Part shown: one piece after another, positions 35,869-42,198 of the stretch
Layout: every line of letters starts with the position of its first letter
How positions within the stretch are numbered: the stretch's first letter is position 1
Assembly (NCBI GenBank): GCA_045542595.1
Contig: JAZQLI010000016.1
Span: 1-60,518, forward strand
Direction of reading: 5' to 3'
Length of the DNA stretch: 60,518 nt
From: Scatosoma sp045542595
GTDB taxonomy: Bacteria > Bacillota > Clostridia > Christensenellales > Borkfalkiaceae
Translations under genes and position numbers: made by a program
Notes under the pieces: model-generated
The model's input: only the letters and a program-made list of their open reading frames with translations
What the model was told of the DNA's origin: nothing
The model's database searches: none

Positions 35869-36929
35869 TATTCCTTGTCCGTTGATTCATCGTTACGTAA
35901 GGACACTTTATTAGCCGCTTGACGGCGTTTTTCTTGCGTAATCGCCGCGTAATGCTTTTTCGTGGTATTGATATCGCGATGCCCTAAAACGTCGGCTACA
36001 ATATAAATATCACCCGTAGCATTATATAGGCTTGTACCGTACGTACTCCGTAACTTATGCGGTGTGATTTTTTTAAGGGGGGAGACGATTTTGCTGTATT
36101 TTTTAACTAAATTTTCCACTGTGCGCACGTTAATTCTCTTGTATTGTAAGGAAAGAAAGAACGCCGTTTCGCCTTGCGGAATTTTGGGGTCGTTTGTTTT
36201 TTCGGCTATGTATTCCTGTAAAGCGTATTTCACTTCGTCGGAAAAGTATAAAATAGCTTGATTTCCGCCTTTACGGGTAATCAAAAAGGAATTCTCAGCA
36301 AAATTAAAGCTGTCGTTATCTAAGCCAACCAACTCGCTGATACGTATTCCCGTTCCTAAAAAGAGTGTTAAAATGGCAGTATCGCGAATTTTCGTTTTAT
36401 TATGATAACCAACTGCGTGCTTGGAAAGTCCGTTACCGTTTTCTACCGTTTGAATAAGATTTGCCACTTCTCTCGAATCTAAACGGATAATTTCTTTGTC
36501 GTGTAATTTAGGAGTAGGGACTTTCGCAGAATTATCAACTTCTATTAAACCCTTGTTAAAGAAATACTTAAACAGCGCACGTACTGCGGAAAGTTTACGC
36601 GCTTTTGCGCGTTCGTCGCAGGATAACTGTTTATCATTAAAACGATAGTGGGATAAATAACTTAAAAATAGTTCGATATCATTATGCGTTACCGCTTCCA
36701 AATGCTCCAACGTCATTTGTGAAACGGGTAATCCGCGTAAGCGCTTCTTAGAGAGAAAATCGAAAAAAATACGTAAATCGTATGCGTATTTTAAACGTGT
36801 TTGACTGCTCGTTCTCGATTCAATGCCCAAAAAATAATCTTCGCAAAAAGAGGGGAGTTCTTCTAAAAGCTCTCCGATTTTGTCGATATCCTGGATATTA
36901 CGCTTGGTATAATAGTTTTCTTTTTTCAT
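35868..36929 (-). CDS. xerS: XerS-like tyrosine recombinase (chromosome dimer resolution)
   Basis: This 353-residue protein has all tyrosine-recombinase catalytic residues: Arg196 (GIRISEL), Lys220, His291 and Arg294 (PHKLR), His317 (LGH) and Tyr327. Length and the PHKLR-S-YGTSLYNAT and DVLGHRDINTT regions resemble the single-recombinase XerS of streptococci more than XerC/XerD (about 300 residues). A dif-like palindromic half-site lies 133 bp upstream of its start, as difSL lies next to xerS. It is outside the repeats of the neighbouring element, so it is a host gene that the element probably exploits. Being named XerS is an inference from length and motifs. Confidence 0.8.
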   Translation of the reverse strand: MKKENYYTKRNIQDIDKIGELLEELPSFCEDYFLGIESRTSSQTRLKYAYDLRIFFDFLSKKRLRGLPVSQMTLEHLEAVTHNDIELFLSYLSHYRFNDKQLSCDERAKARKLSAVRALFKYFFNKGLIEVDNSAKVPTPKLHDKEIIRLDSREVANLIQTVENGNGLSKHAVGYHNKTKIRDTAILTLFLGTGIRISELVGLDNDSFNFAENSFLITRKGGNQAILYFSDEVKYALQEYIAEKTNDPKIPQGETAFFLSLQYKRINVRTVENLVKKYSKIVSPLKKITPHKLRSTYGTSLYNATGDIYIVADVLGHRDINTTKKHYAAITQEKRRQAANKVSLRNDESTDKE

Positions 36930-37061
36930 AAAAATACGCTACCCTTTCTAAATTAAAAGTGAAATTATGAAATAAAAACCGCCTAACATAATTGCAAAAA
37001 TAAGGAAATTTTAATAAAACATACAAAAATTGTTGCGGTAGGGCATAAGTGCGACAACAGT

Positions 37062-37098
37062 CTTAATTATTCGTAAAATGCAGCTTTGTAGATTATAA
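37062..37098. repeat. attL: left 26-bp repeat, dif-like hybrid site
   Basis: Bases 37062-37087 equal 47247-47272. The left arm AATTATTCGTAAAA (37065-37078), centre TGCAGC (37079-37084) and a right arm from the element (37085-37098) that no longer mirrors the left. This is expected if crossover occurred at the 6-bp centre and the palindrome was split. Confidence 0.85.
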
Positions 37099-37141
37099 TA
37101 TCAAAAATTATACGTTTTGTCAATTAAAATGGGGTGGTAAC

Positions 37142-38065
37142 ATGAATTTGACGAGAGAGATAAGAAAACAGCCTTTTCCGAGTGGTTTATTTGTTGTTAG
37201 GGGACAACAAGGCGTAGGGAAAACTTCGTTTTGTACAGGCTTACTGCGTGCCGATTATAAACGTTGGGCGAAGTGGCGTTGTCAGGAAGGCAAACGCCTT
37301 GCAAGTGAATATTACCAAGATAATGGAATTGAGCTTACTATATCAGATAGGCTTTATTTTTCATCTATAAAAATACTTTTAAATAAGCGCAAAAAGCTTT
37401 ATACGCATTATGTTGACGTCCATAGATTAGGCTTGCCTAACCCTGATTATAAAGTACAGTACTTGCCGCGCGGCAGTGTTGTTTTTATTCAGGAAGCGGA
37501 CGTTCTCTTGTTTTGCCGTGATTACGAAAGCTTAAACGAATATTTTATTAACTTGTTGAAATATGTACGTCATAATTTGTTGACGATAATATTTGATTGT
37601 CAAGTAGATAGTATGTTCGATAAAGTAGTACGACGGTTAACTATGGGAATATACCATATCGTAGATAGCTATGATACGCGCTTTTTTTTGTTTTGGAATA
37701 AGCGCAAGTGGAAGTTTATTTATATTCAAAATCAGTTAAATGAAGCTGTGAAAGAGCTTGCAAGCGTAGGCGTTAAATTGAACGTGTCTATTGTGGAGCG
37801 TGGCAAGTTTAGCTGTATCGGAAACGTGTTCCAGTTCTATAACAGCTTTTCCGGAGTTCCGTATTTCTTGTGGGGAATAGAAAAAGTTGGCTACGAATAT
37901 CTTTCCTACCCTAAAGAAAGCTTGAGAATAGATGACGTTGAAAACTTTGTAAAAGTTCACCCGTTAATACGTCCAAAGGAAATACGGAAGAAGAAGCGAA
38001 AAGGGGAAGACGAAAAAACGACCCTTTCTCTTAAAGGACAAGGCGCGTTAAGAAAACGGGGGTAA
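37142..38065 (+). CDS. Zot-like morphogenesis ATPase (gpI-type)
   Basis: This 307-residue protein has Walker A GQQGVGKTS (residues 21-29), Walker B-like VVFIQEAD (113-120) and a downstream RHNLLTIIFDCQ...DKVVRRL stretch. This is the pattern of Zot-domain assembly ATPases of filamentous phages, which extrude virions through the membrane. No clear transmembrane helix is seen, unlike many Zot proteins, and the C-terminus is Lys/Arg-rich. GGGGTGG lies seven bases before the ATG. In the circular form it would follow the methyltransferase-like gene and complete the late operon. The name does not imply an enterotoxin. Confidence 0.75.
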   Translation: MNLTREIRKQPFPSGLFVVRGQQGVGKTSFCTGLLRADYKRWAKWRCQEGKRLASEYYQDNGIELTISDRLYFSSIKILLNKRKKLYTHYVDVHRLGLPNPDYKVQYLPRGSVVFIQEADVLLFCRDYESLNEYFINLLKYVRHNLLTIIFDCQVDSMFDKVVRRLTMGIYHIVDSYDTRFFLFWNKRKWKFIYIQNQLNEAVKELASVGVKLNVSIVERGKFSCIGNVFQFYNSFSGVPYFLWGIEKVGYEYLSYPKESLRIDDVENFVKVHPLIRPKEIRKKKRKGEDEKTTLSLKGQGALRKRG

Positions 38066-38152
38066 AACCCCGCAAGCACGCCTGTGCCGTTTTTAGCGCA
38101 AATTCGCGATAGCGTAGGCAGGGCCGTACAAGGTAAAGCCGCAAACCCTGTT

Positions 38153-38188
38153 GGGCAAAACAACATACGCGCGAGCGTTGTTTTGCCC
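38153..38188. other. Perfect 12-bp GC-rich hairpin (packaging or origin candidate)
   Basis: GGGCAAAACAAC (38153-38164) and GTTGTTTTGCCC (38177-38188) are perfect inverted repeats around a 12-base GC-rich loop. No T-run follows, so it is not a typical terminator. It lies after the Zot gene and before the iterons, a place where a filamentous phage packaging signal could be. Confidence 0.6.
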
Positions 38189-38236
38189 TGCGGAGAGCTT
38201 TAATTTTCTTCAACAATCAGTAAAAAACTATAATTC

Positions 38237-38400
38237 GGGAAAAATGGGAAAAATGGGAAAAAACAAAATTATTATAATATATTACCGACTTGTTAAAATT
38301 CTTTATTTTTAAAGGAATTTGAGTTTTTTGAATTTTTTATTCCCAACGCGAAGGGGCTTGTCCAAAGCGTTGGGAAAAATTGGGAAAAATGGGAAATTTT
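38237..38400. other. Putative replication origin with iterons and inverted repeat
   Basis: Three tandem 9-bp GGGAAAAAT-type repeats start at 38237, 38246 and 38255; three more start at 38372, 38382 and 38391. Between them, TTCCCAACGC (38340-38349) and GCGTTGGGAA (38367-38376) form a 10-bp inverted repeat. ATATATTAC (38277-38285) is one base from the CRESS-virus nonanucleotide pattern NANTATTAC. It sits directly before rep. The whole 350-base gene-free stretch 38066-38415 holds this and the hairpin at 38153. Confidence 0.65.
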
Positions 38401-38415
38401 ATTTTTTGATATGGA

Positions 38416-39594
38416 ATGGTAAAAAATATGAAAGGAAAATCAAAAAAAGGGGAAAAAATTCCAAGCGGTAAAGAATGCGAAGTCATGAATTATCTGCCTT
38501 ATTTTAAAGAACCACCGCTTGATACGATTAAACGTTATAAAACTATAAAAAAATTTGCTTTGATTTGTCATGATAAAGATTATAAGGAAGACGAAAACGG
38601 GAAAAGAGTTTTAGAAAGTCCGCATTATCATATTTATTTGAACTTCGGTCGAGCGACAATTCCTTTTGATATGGTTGCAAAATGGTTTGGTATGGAAATG
38701 CAATACGTAAATAAAATAAAGAAAACCGGTTCAATGTTAGATTATCTAACGCATGCAAATGAAAGCCAACAATTTAAGCATAGATATGCACCGGAAGAAG
38801 TAACGGCAAATTTTGATTTTGTTAAAGAAGCGGAAATAGAAAGAACTTTTGGGGATTTTACAAATTATAGTTACGCGCAGCAAATAGAATACGTTCATGG
38901 TCTTTCGGCAGATAAACAGTTAAAATATTATAGCGAATTAAAAAAGCGCTGGGAGCTCGAATGTGCTTACCGCTCCTTGCATACGGAAAGAAATATCGAA
39001 GTTATGTTTATAACGGGTAAAGGTGGAACGGGAAAAACAACGTATGCTAAACGGTTTTTAAAAAAGATGAAGTACGATTTTTGTATATCGTCTTCGTCAA
39101 ATGACCCGTTTCAAGATTATAAGGGGCAATGGGGTATTATATTAGACGATTGCCGCGACTATTGGTTCGAGTTTGAAGATTTATTAAAAATATTAGATAA
39201 TCATACCGCATCTTCTATTATAGGTCGGTATAATAATAAAATTTTTGACGGAAAAATAATAATTATTACGTCAAAAGATGAGCCGTGTAAATGGTATGGA
39301 GAAGTTATTCAAAAACATAAGCGGCATAGAAATATAACTTCCGAAGATTTGATACAATTTTATCGCCGTATATCTTGTTTTGTGAATATAACAAAAGATG
39401 AAGTACAGGTATATAACGAAGGTTTAACGGAAAAAGGAAAAGGTAAAGGTATAGCGCAGGTTTTTGTAAATGATTTATGGAAAGATACGGAACAACCAAA
39501 ACCGCGTACCGATTTTGCAAAAATTTTCGGCGAGTTGTGCGAAACTGCAACAACAGACGTATTCGATATTCAACAAACAAAAATGGATATATAA
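38416..39594 (+). CDS. rep: CRESS-type Rep: HUH endonuclease plus SF3 helicase
   Basis: This 392-residue protein is a rolling-circle initiator. Motif I is FALICHDKD (residues 47-55), the metal-binding HUH is HYH at 70-72, and the nicking Tyr is probably Tyr110 (SMLDYLTH). The helicase part has Walker A GKGGTGKTT (201-209), Walker B GIILDDC (240-246) and motif C IIIITS (281-286). This two-domain layout is that of eukaryotic CRESS-DNA viruses and bacterial pCRESS-like plasmids. The start is uncertain: ATG 38416 or 38428, neither with a strong Shine-Dalgarno. The gene is AT-rich. Confidence 0.85.
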   Translation: MVKNMKGKSKKGEKIPSGKECEVMNYLPYFKEPPLDTIKRYKTIKKFALICHDKDYKEDENGKRVLESPHYHIYLNFGRATIPFDMVAKWFGMEMQYVNKIKKTGSMLDYLTHANESQQFKHRYAPEEVTANFDFVKEAEIERTFGDFTNYSYAQQIEYVHGLSADKQLKYYSELKKRWELECAYRSLHTERNIEVMFITGKGGTGKTTYAKRFLKKMKYDFCISSSSNDPFQDYKGQWGIILDDCRDYWFEFEDLLKILDNHTASSIIGRYNNKIFDGKIIIITSKDEPCKWYGEVIQKHKRHRNITSEDLIQFYRRISCFVNITKDEVQVYNEGLTEKGKGKGIAQVFVNDLWKDTEQPKPRTDFAKIFGELCETATTDVFDIQQTKMDI

Positions 39595-39634
39595 ACGGTT
39601 AGGGGTGGCTTTGTAAAAAGTGGCACAAATGGAC

Positions 39635-39663
39635 TTGACAAGCAAGTGCAGCTGTGTTATACT
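39635..39663 (+). promoter_or_regulatory. Promoter of candidate antisense RNA 1
   Basis: TTGACA (39635-39640) and TATACT (39658-39663) are 17 bases apart. The -10 neighbourhood (AGCTGTGTTATA) is repeated at the promoter at 39870. Confidence 0.75.
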
Positions 39664-39669
39664 ATTAAC

Positions 39670-39785
39670 CGTAAGGTGGTTAGCCTAATTCTTTAAGAAT
39701 TAAAATTATGTAGTAGATAATTTTTAAAACTATGAGTAACTTCTCACTGTCTTTCATAGTGGCTAACCTCCTTATTTTCTTTCCA
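39670..39785 (+). ncRNA. Candidate antisense RNA to the 25-residue peptide gene
   Basis: A transcript from the 39635 promoter would cover the whole minus-strand ORF at 39680-39757 in antisense. AAGGTGGTTAGCC (39673-39685) pairs with GGCTAACCTCCTT (39761-39773), then ATTTTCTTT follows, giving a possible end near 39785. A second terminator at 39845-39867 could give a longer form. Confidence 0.5.
39680..39757 (-). CDS. 25-residue hydrophobic peptide, candidate type I toxin
   Basis: The peptide reads MKDSEKLLIVLKIIYYIILI, then LKELG: a charged N-terminus, one membrane-length hydrophobic stretch and a charged end. AAGGAGG lies nine bases before the ATG. In its mRNA the Shine-Dalgarno stretch (39761-39773) pairs at 12 of 13 positions with the 3' segment 39673-39685, so a stem would enclose the whole ORF and hide the ribosome site, as in type I toxin mRNAs. 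An opposite-strand promoter gives an antisense RNA. I know no named family for it. Confidence 0.55.
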   Translation of the reverse strand: MKDSEKLLIVLKIIYYIILILKELG

Positions 39786-39844
39786 CCTGGTACACAGATG
39801 GACGCAGTTTGTCAGGTTAGGGGAATAAAAGCAGTAAAATAAAC

Positions 39845-39867
39845 ACGCTCCGTAGGGGGCGTTTTTT
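39845..39867 (+). terminator. Terminator between the two small-RNA modules
   Basis: ACGCTCC (39845-39851) pairs with GGGGCGT (39856-39862) around GTAG, then TTTTT. Confidence 0.75.
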
Positions 39868-39869
39868 GT

Positions 39870-39898
39870 TTGACAATGTCGAAAAGCTGTGTTATAAT
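39870..39898 (+). promoter_or_regulatory. Consensus promoter of the 33-residue peptide mRNA
   Basis: TTGACA (39870-39875) and TATAAT (39893-39898) with a 17-base spacer are both perfect matches. Confidence 0.85.
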
Positions 39899-39964
39899 GC
39901 CATTTAAGCAGTAAGGGTAATTCCCGTAGGCGGTTGGCACTCTCGATAAAAAGGGGGTGATTTT

Positions 39965-40066
39965 ATGAGAATAGAAATTATTATTCTTGAAGCTTTTTTA
40001 AAAGCTGGGTATATAACTTCCTTTCGAGTTACAAAAGATAAAATCTACGTAACCATAAAAAAATAA
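39965..40066 (+). CDS. 33-residue peptide of a convergent small-RNA module
   Basis: The peptide starts MRIEIIILEAFLKAGYITSF and ends with a basic VTIKK tail. AAGGGGGTGAT lies just upstream. Its mRNA starts near 39905, has a 5' GGCGGTT (39929-39935) able to pair with AACCGCC (40065-40071), and stops at a bidirectional terminator shared with an opposing RNA. This is the layout of the Fst/par type I toxin-antitoxin locus, but the peptide is only moderately hydrophobic and lacks Fst motifs. It may be a toxin or a small regulatory peptide. Confidence 0.5.
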   Translation: MRIEIIILEAFLKAGYITSFRVTKDKIYVTIKK

Positions 40067-40144
40067 CCGCCCTGATGTGGAAGTCGCGGCGGTTATTTTA
40101 ATTTAACCAATTCGGCTAACCGTCAACGGTTTTGCCTTTACTGT
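40060..40144 (-). ncRNA. Candidate antisense RNA 2 (RNA II-like)
   Basis: The - strand promoter at 40151-40179 would give an RNA of about 85 bases ending at the shared terminator, complementary to the 3' end of the 33-residue peptide mRNA. It has a small hairpin (AACCG-TTGA-CGGTT) and a GGTTAGCC box also found in candidate antisense RNA 1. Confidence 0.5.
40062..40100. terminator. Bidirectional terminator shared by converging small RNAs
   Basis: AATAACCGCC (40062-40071) and GGCGGTTATT (40088-40097) are perfect inverted repeats. On + strand TTATTTTAATTT follows; on - strand the stem runs into TTTTTTTATGG. Confidence 0.8.
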
Positions 40145-40150
40145 GTTTTT

Positions 40151-40179
40151 ATTATATCACGTAAAAATACAAAAGTCAA
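40151..40179 (-). promoter_or_regulatory. Promoter of antisense RNA 2
   Basis: On the - strand TTGACT (40174-40179) and TATAAT (40151-40156) have a 17-base spacer. Confidence 0.8.
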
Positions 40180-40210
40180 TATATTTTAAGCAAAATTTTT
40201 AGCAAAAGTG

Positions 40211-40234
40211 AAAAGGACGGGAAACCGTCCTTTT
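40211..40234. terminator. Terminator after the CoiA-like gene
   Basis: AAAAGGACGG (40211-40220) pairs with CCGTCCTTTT (40225-40234), loop GAAA, with T-runs on both strands. It lies just downstream of the - strand gene ending at 40245. Confidence 0.85.
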
Positions 40235-40244
40235 TTTAGATTAA

Positions 40245-40784
40245 TTATACTTCAGTGAGAAATCTCCAAATAGGAAGTTTTGTTCCGTTTATTTCTCTGT
40301 TTTGCTTGATTTTAAATAATTGTTCTATTTTTTTATTTATTTTTCCTAAGTAACGTCCTTTATTTATTTTGTATTGTTCTCTAGGTTCAGTATCAATTAA
40401 TACAAACCAGCCTGCATTACTTACAGCTATAAAAGGACCTTTTATTACATTCCATATATCTTGTAACGTGGTATTGTCTATTGAAAATTTTGGGCTTGCT
40501 ATTTCTTTTTCTTTTTTTAAGCAAGTTGGTGCGGTTTCTAATGAATTACGTGCATATTGCTCGGTTGAAATTGTTTTTCGTTTTTCTTCACGAATTTTAC
40601 GGCAAGCCTTCTCGTCTTTTTTAGTGTGAGCAAAGCATTTGCGGCGTTTTGTTCCTAACGTTCGAGCAATTAAGGGGCGTTGACATGCTATACAAACACA
40701 ATTACATTTTTTTCCGTTTTTTTCAGGCAGAATATCAAATATTAAAATTATTTCTCCTGTTTCTATTGAAATTGCTTTATCCAT
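40245..40784 (-). CDS. Zinc-ribbon protein with CoiA-like N-terminus
   Basis: This 179-residue protein starts with CNCVCIACQRPLIAR and then KRRKCFAH, a zinc-ribbon plus FAH pattern seen at the start of CoiA-like competence proteins. The nuclease region is not visible and the rest is Lys-rich and unfamiliar. It follows the XRE repressor by 10 bases on the same strand, so it belongs to the lysogenic transcript. Role unknown; a protein that helps maintain or defend the element is possible but unsupported. Confidence 0.6.
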   Translation of the reverse strand: MDKAISIETGEIILIFDILPEKNGKKCNCVCIACQRPLIARTLGTKRRKCFAHTKKDEKACRKIREEKRKTISTEQYARNSLETAPTCLKKEKEIASPKFSIDNTTLQDIWNVIKGPFIAVSNAGWFVLIDTEPREQYKINKGRYLGKINKKIEQLFKIKQNREINGTKLPIWRFLTEV

Positions 40785-40794
40785 TATTATTTTT

Positions 40795-41064
40795 TTAAAA
40801 ATTATTATTTCCGTTATGGGTGCTGTTGTGATATATCACAGCTGCTTTTTTATTTTGTGAAATAGTATCGCGTCCGATTAGTTCATCAACGGTAATTCCA
40901 TAAAAATCGGCAAGTTGTACGCAAAAATCAATATTAGGCAAAACCAAACCATTTTCCCAGCGACTTATATTTTGATGAGAAGTATTTATTTGTTTTGCGA
41001 GTTCTAACATTGATAAACCGTTAATTTCTCGTTGATATTTCAATGCTTCACCATATTTTAACAT
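40795..41064 (-). CDS. XRE-family (Cro/CI-like) repressor
   Basis: This 89-residue protein has a helix-turn-helix of the XRE type: LSMLELAKQINTSHQNISRWENG, followed by LADFYGITVDELIG. It is divergent from the late genes, with three palindromic operators in the gap. It probably represses the late promoter and its own. The C-terminal tail is short and has no peptidase domain, so induction would not be by LexA-like self-cleavage. Confidence 0.88.
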   Translation of the reverse strand: MLKYGEALKYQREINGLSMLELAKQINTSHQNISRWENGLVLPNIDFCVQLADFYGITVDELIGRDTISQNKKAAVIYHNSTHNGNNNF

Positions 41065-41094
41065 AATATTTTCCTTTTTTTTTATAAAATTTTA

Positions 41095-41171
41095 GCACAA
41101 ATATGTGCAAAATGCTTGACTTGCACAAAAATGTGCAGTATAATTATTTTATAAATGTACAAATATGTGCA
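41095..41171. promoter_or_regulatory. Late promoter with three repressor operators
   Basis: Palindromes of type GCACA-N4-TGTGC lie at 41095-41108, 41122-41137 and 41156-41171. The + strand promoter TTGACT (41116-41121) and TATAAT (41139-41144), with a 17-base spacer, contains the middle operator exactly in its spacer. The operators flank the start of the divergent XRE gene, so they fit a lysis/lysogeny-type switch. Confidence 0.8.
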
Positions 41172-41186
41172 TTAAATATGGCAGCG

Positions 41187-41207
41187 CGGAAAGACGGCGA
41201 AGGAGAA
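41187..41207 (+). repeat. Leader repeat copy 1 (ribosome-binding region)
   Basis: A 21-bp stretch beginning CGGAAAGACGGC and ending in AAGGAGAA matches 42356-42376 at 20 of 21 bases. Both copies lie just before a start codon of an element gene. Confidence 0.75.
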
Positions 41208-41213
41208 AAAGTA

Positions 41214-41522
41214 ATGTTTGTTTTTGTAAAAGGCTCGGAAGGTATTTCCAACAAGACGGGGAAAGAATATCAAGTTCTTACACTCGCGCAGTACGTAGAA
41301 GTTAAGGGAAAAGTAAAAGTCCGTTTGGGTGAGTTCTTCCCCGAAAAGAAAGTAGACTTGTCAGACTTCGATTTCGGCGACATTGTGAAATGTGAATTCC
41401 GTGAACCTGAGTTTTACGGAGATTATCCGAAACTTATTTCGATGGAAATGGCGTATCAATCGCCTTACGTCGGCTTGCTTGCGAAGTACGAAGCAGGGCT
41501 TGCGGACGGCAAAGCCGAGTAA
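41214..41522 (+). CDS. Putative ssDNA-binding protein (gpV-like)
   Basis: This 102-residue protein is the first gene after the late promoter. It is rich in beta-strand-type sequence, with aromatic and basic residues in its first half (KEYQVLTLAQYVEVKGKVKVRLGEFF), and size and position fit a filamentous-phage gene V-like ssDNA-binding protein. The start at 41214 has AAGGAGAA seven bases upstream; in-frame starts at 41103 and 41179 lie in or near the operators. Function is inferred from place and composition, not from a clear motif. Confidence 0.55.
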   Translation: MFVFVKGSEGISNKTGKEYQVLTLAQYVEVKGKVKVRLGEFFPEKKVDLSDFDFGDIVKCEFREPEFYGDYPKLISMEMAYQSPYVGLLAKYEAGLADGKAE

Positions 41523-41601
41523 AAAACAAAAATCTTGCCCAAGATAGCAAAGCGTATTTACGAGCGTGGAAAAACGTTCGTAAGACATAAAAGGAAAAAA
41601 G

Positions 41602-41639
41602 TAGCTTTTGCGGTGGGCAAGCCGTGAAAGCTATTTTTT
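41602..41639 (+). terminator. Possible terminator or attenuator after the ssDNA-binding-like gene
   Basis: TAGCTTT (41602-41608) pairs with AAAGCTA (41627-41633), followed by TTTTTT. Upstream, CTTGCCC and GGGCAAG also can pair, as can TTACGAGCG with CGTTCGTAA, so 41523-41645 is structured. Partial termination would set the ratio between the first and later genes. Confidence 0.6.
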
Positions 41640-41668
41640 CCAAAACAGTATGTAAAAGGTAAAAGACA

Positions 41669-41998
41669 ATGAGAAAGAAAAATAAAGATTTTATTTTGTA
41701 TGTTCCTGATTATGTGGCAGGAGAAGATATAAAGAAATACGTAGAAGATAAAAACTTGTGGTTACGTAATTATTTTTACGTGTTTCACCCGGAGAAAGAA
41801 GTAGAAACGAAAGGAAAACGAGAAAGTAAAAGTCATTATCACGTTTTATTGAGATTAAAAAAGCCTGTAGATATGTTTGTTATTGATGATTTGTTTAGTT
41901 CTTGTTACGTTAATGTATCAAAAGTAAATTTACAAGCTTCAATGCATTATTTAACGTGTTGTGGTAAATATGAGCTTCATGTAGGCTTTGAAAATTAA
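41669..41998 (+). CDS. Stand-alone HUH-domain protein
   Basis: This 109-residue protein has the metal-binding HUH motif HYH at 56-58 within KSHYHVLLRL. A candidate nicking Tyr94 lies in ASMHYLTCCGK, and YVNVSKVN before it resembles YVNKIKKTG in Rep. It therefore looks like the endonuclease domain of Rep without the helicase. It could be a nickase, a relaxase or a Rep regulator. AAAGGTAAAAG precedes the ATG. After its stop, the same frame stays open for about 64 more codons (to 42192) with no ATG or GTG start. Confidence 0.65.
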   Translation: MRKKNKDFILYVPDYVAGEDIKKYVEDKNLWLRNYFYVFHPEKEVETKGKRESKSHYHVLLRLKKPVDMFVIDDLFSSCYVNVSKVNLQASMHYLTCCGKYELHVGFEN

Positions 41999-42198
41999 AA
42001 ATTATACGCCCGAAGCAGAAGCGCAGCGACGGTTGCGGCGGTTGAAGTCCGCCAACGGGCATATGTTACCATTCTAAGCCGTTTTCGGTTTTTGAGTTTC
42101 TCGGAAACGGCGACGAATGGGGCAAAGGAAGACAAGAAGCGTGCGAAGCAGGAAGCGAAAGCCAAAGCAAGCAAAAATCCGTGGGAGAGATAGTTGAT
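41999..42198. other. Structured 200-bp GC-rich gap
   Basis: Inverted repeats: GCCCG (42008-42012) with CGGGC (42056-42060), enclosing GGCGG (42037-42041) with CCGCC (42049-42053); then CCGTTTTCG (42079-42087) with CGGAAACGG (42102-42110). These could form stem-loops in the ssDNA genome or mRNA. No certain gene. Confidence 0.5.

Noticed and set aside
35868..36929. The Xer-like gene as integrase of the element
   Set aside because: It lies outside the 26-bp repeats and is in an operon with hflX, and its size and motifs fit a host dimer-resolution recombinase.
37142..38065. Zot-like protein as an enterotoxin
   Set aside because: Zot-domain proteins are phage assembly ATPases. No secreted C-terminal toxin segment is seen here.
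38237..38400. CRISPR-like array
   Set aside because: The repeats are 9 bp, tandem and without spacers, which fits iterons. No cas genes are present.
41103..41213. Upstream start for the ssDNA-binding-like gene at 41103
   Set aside because: It would place coding sequence over the promoter and operators. ATG 41214 has a strong ribosome site.
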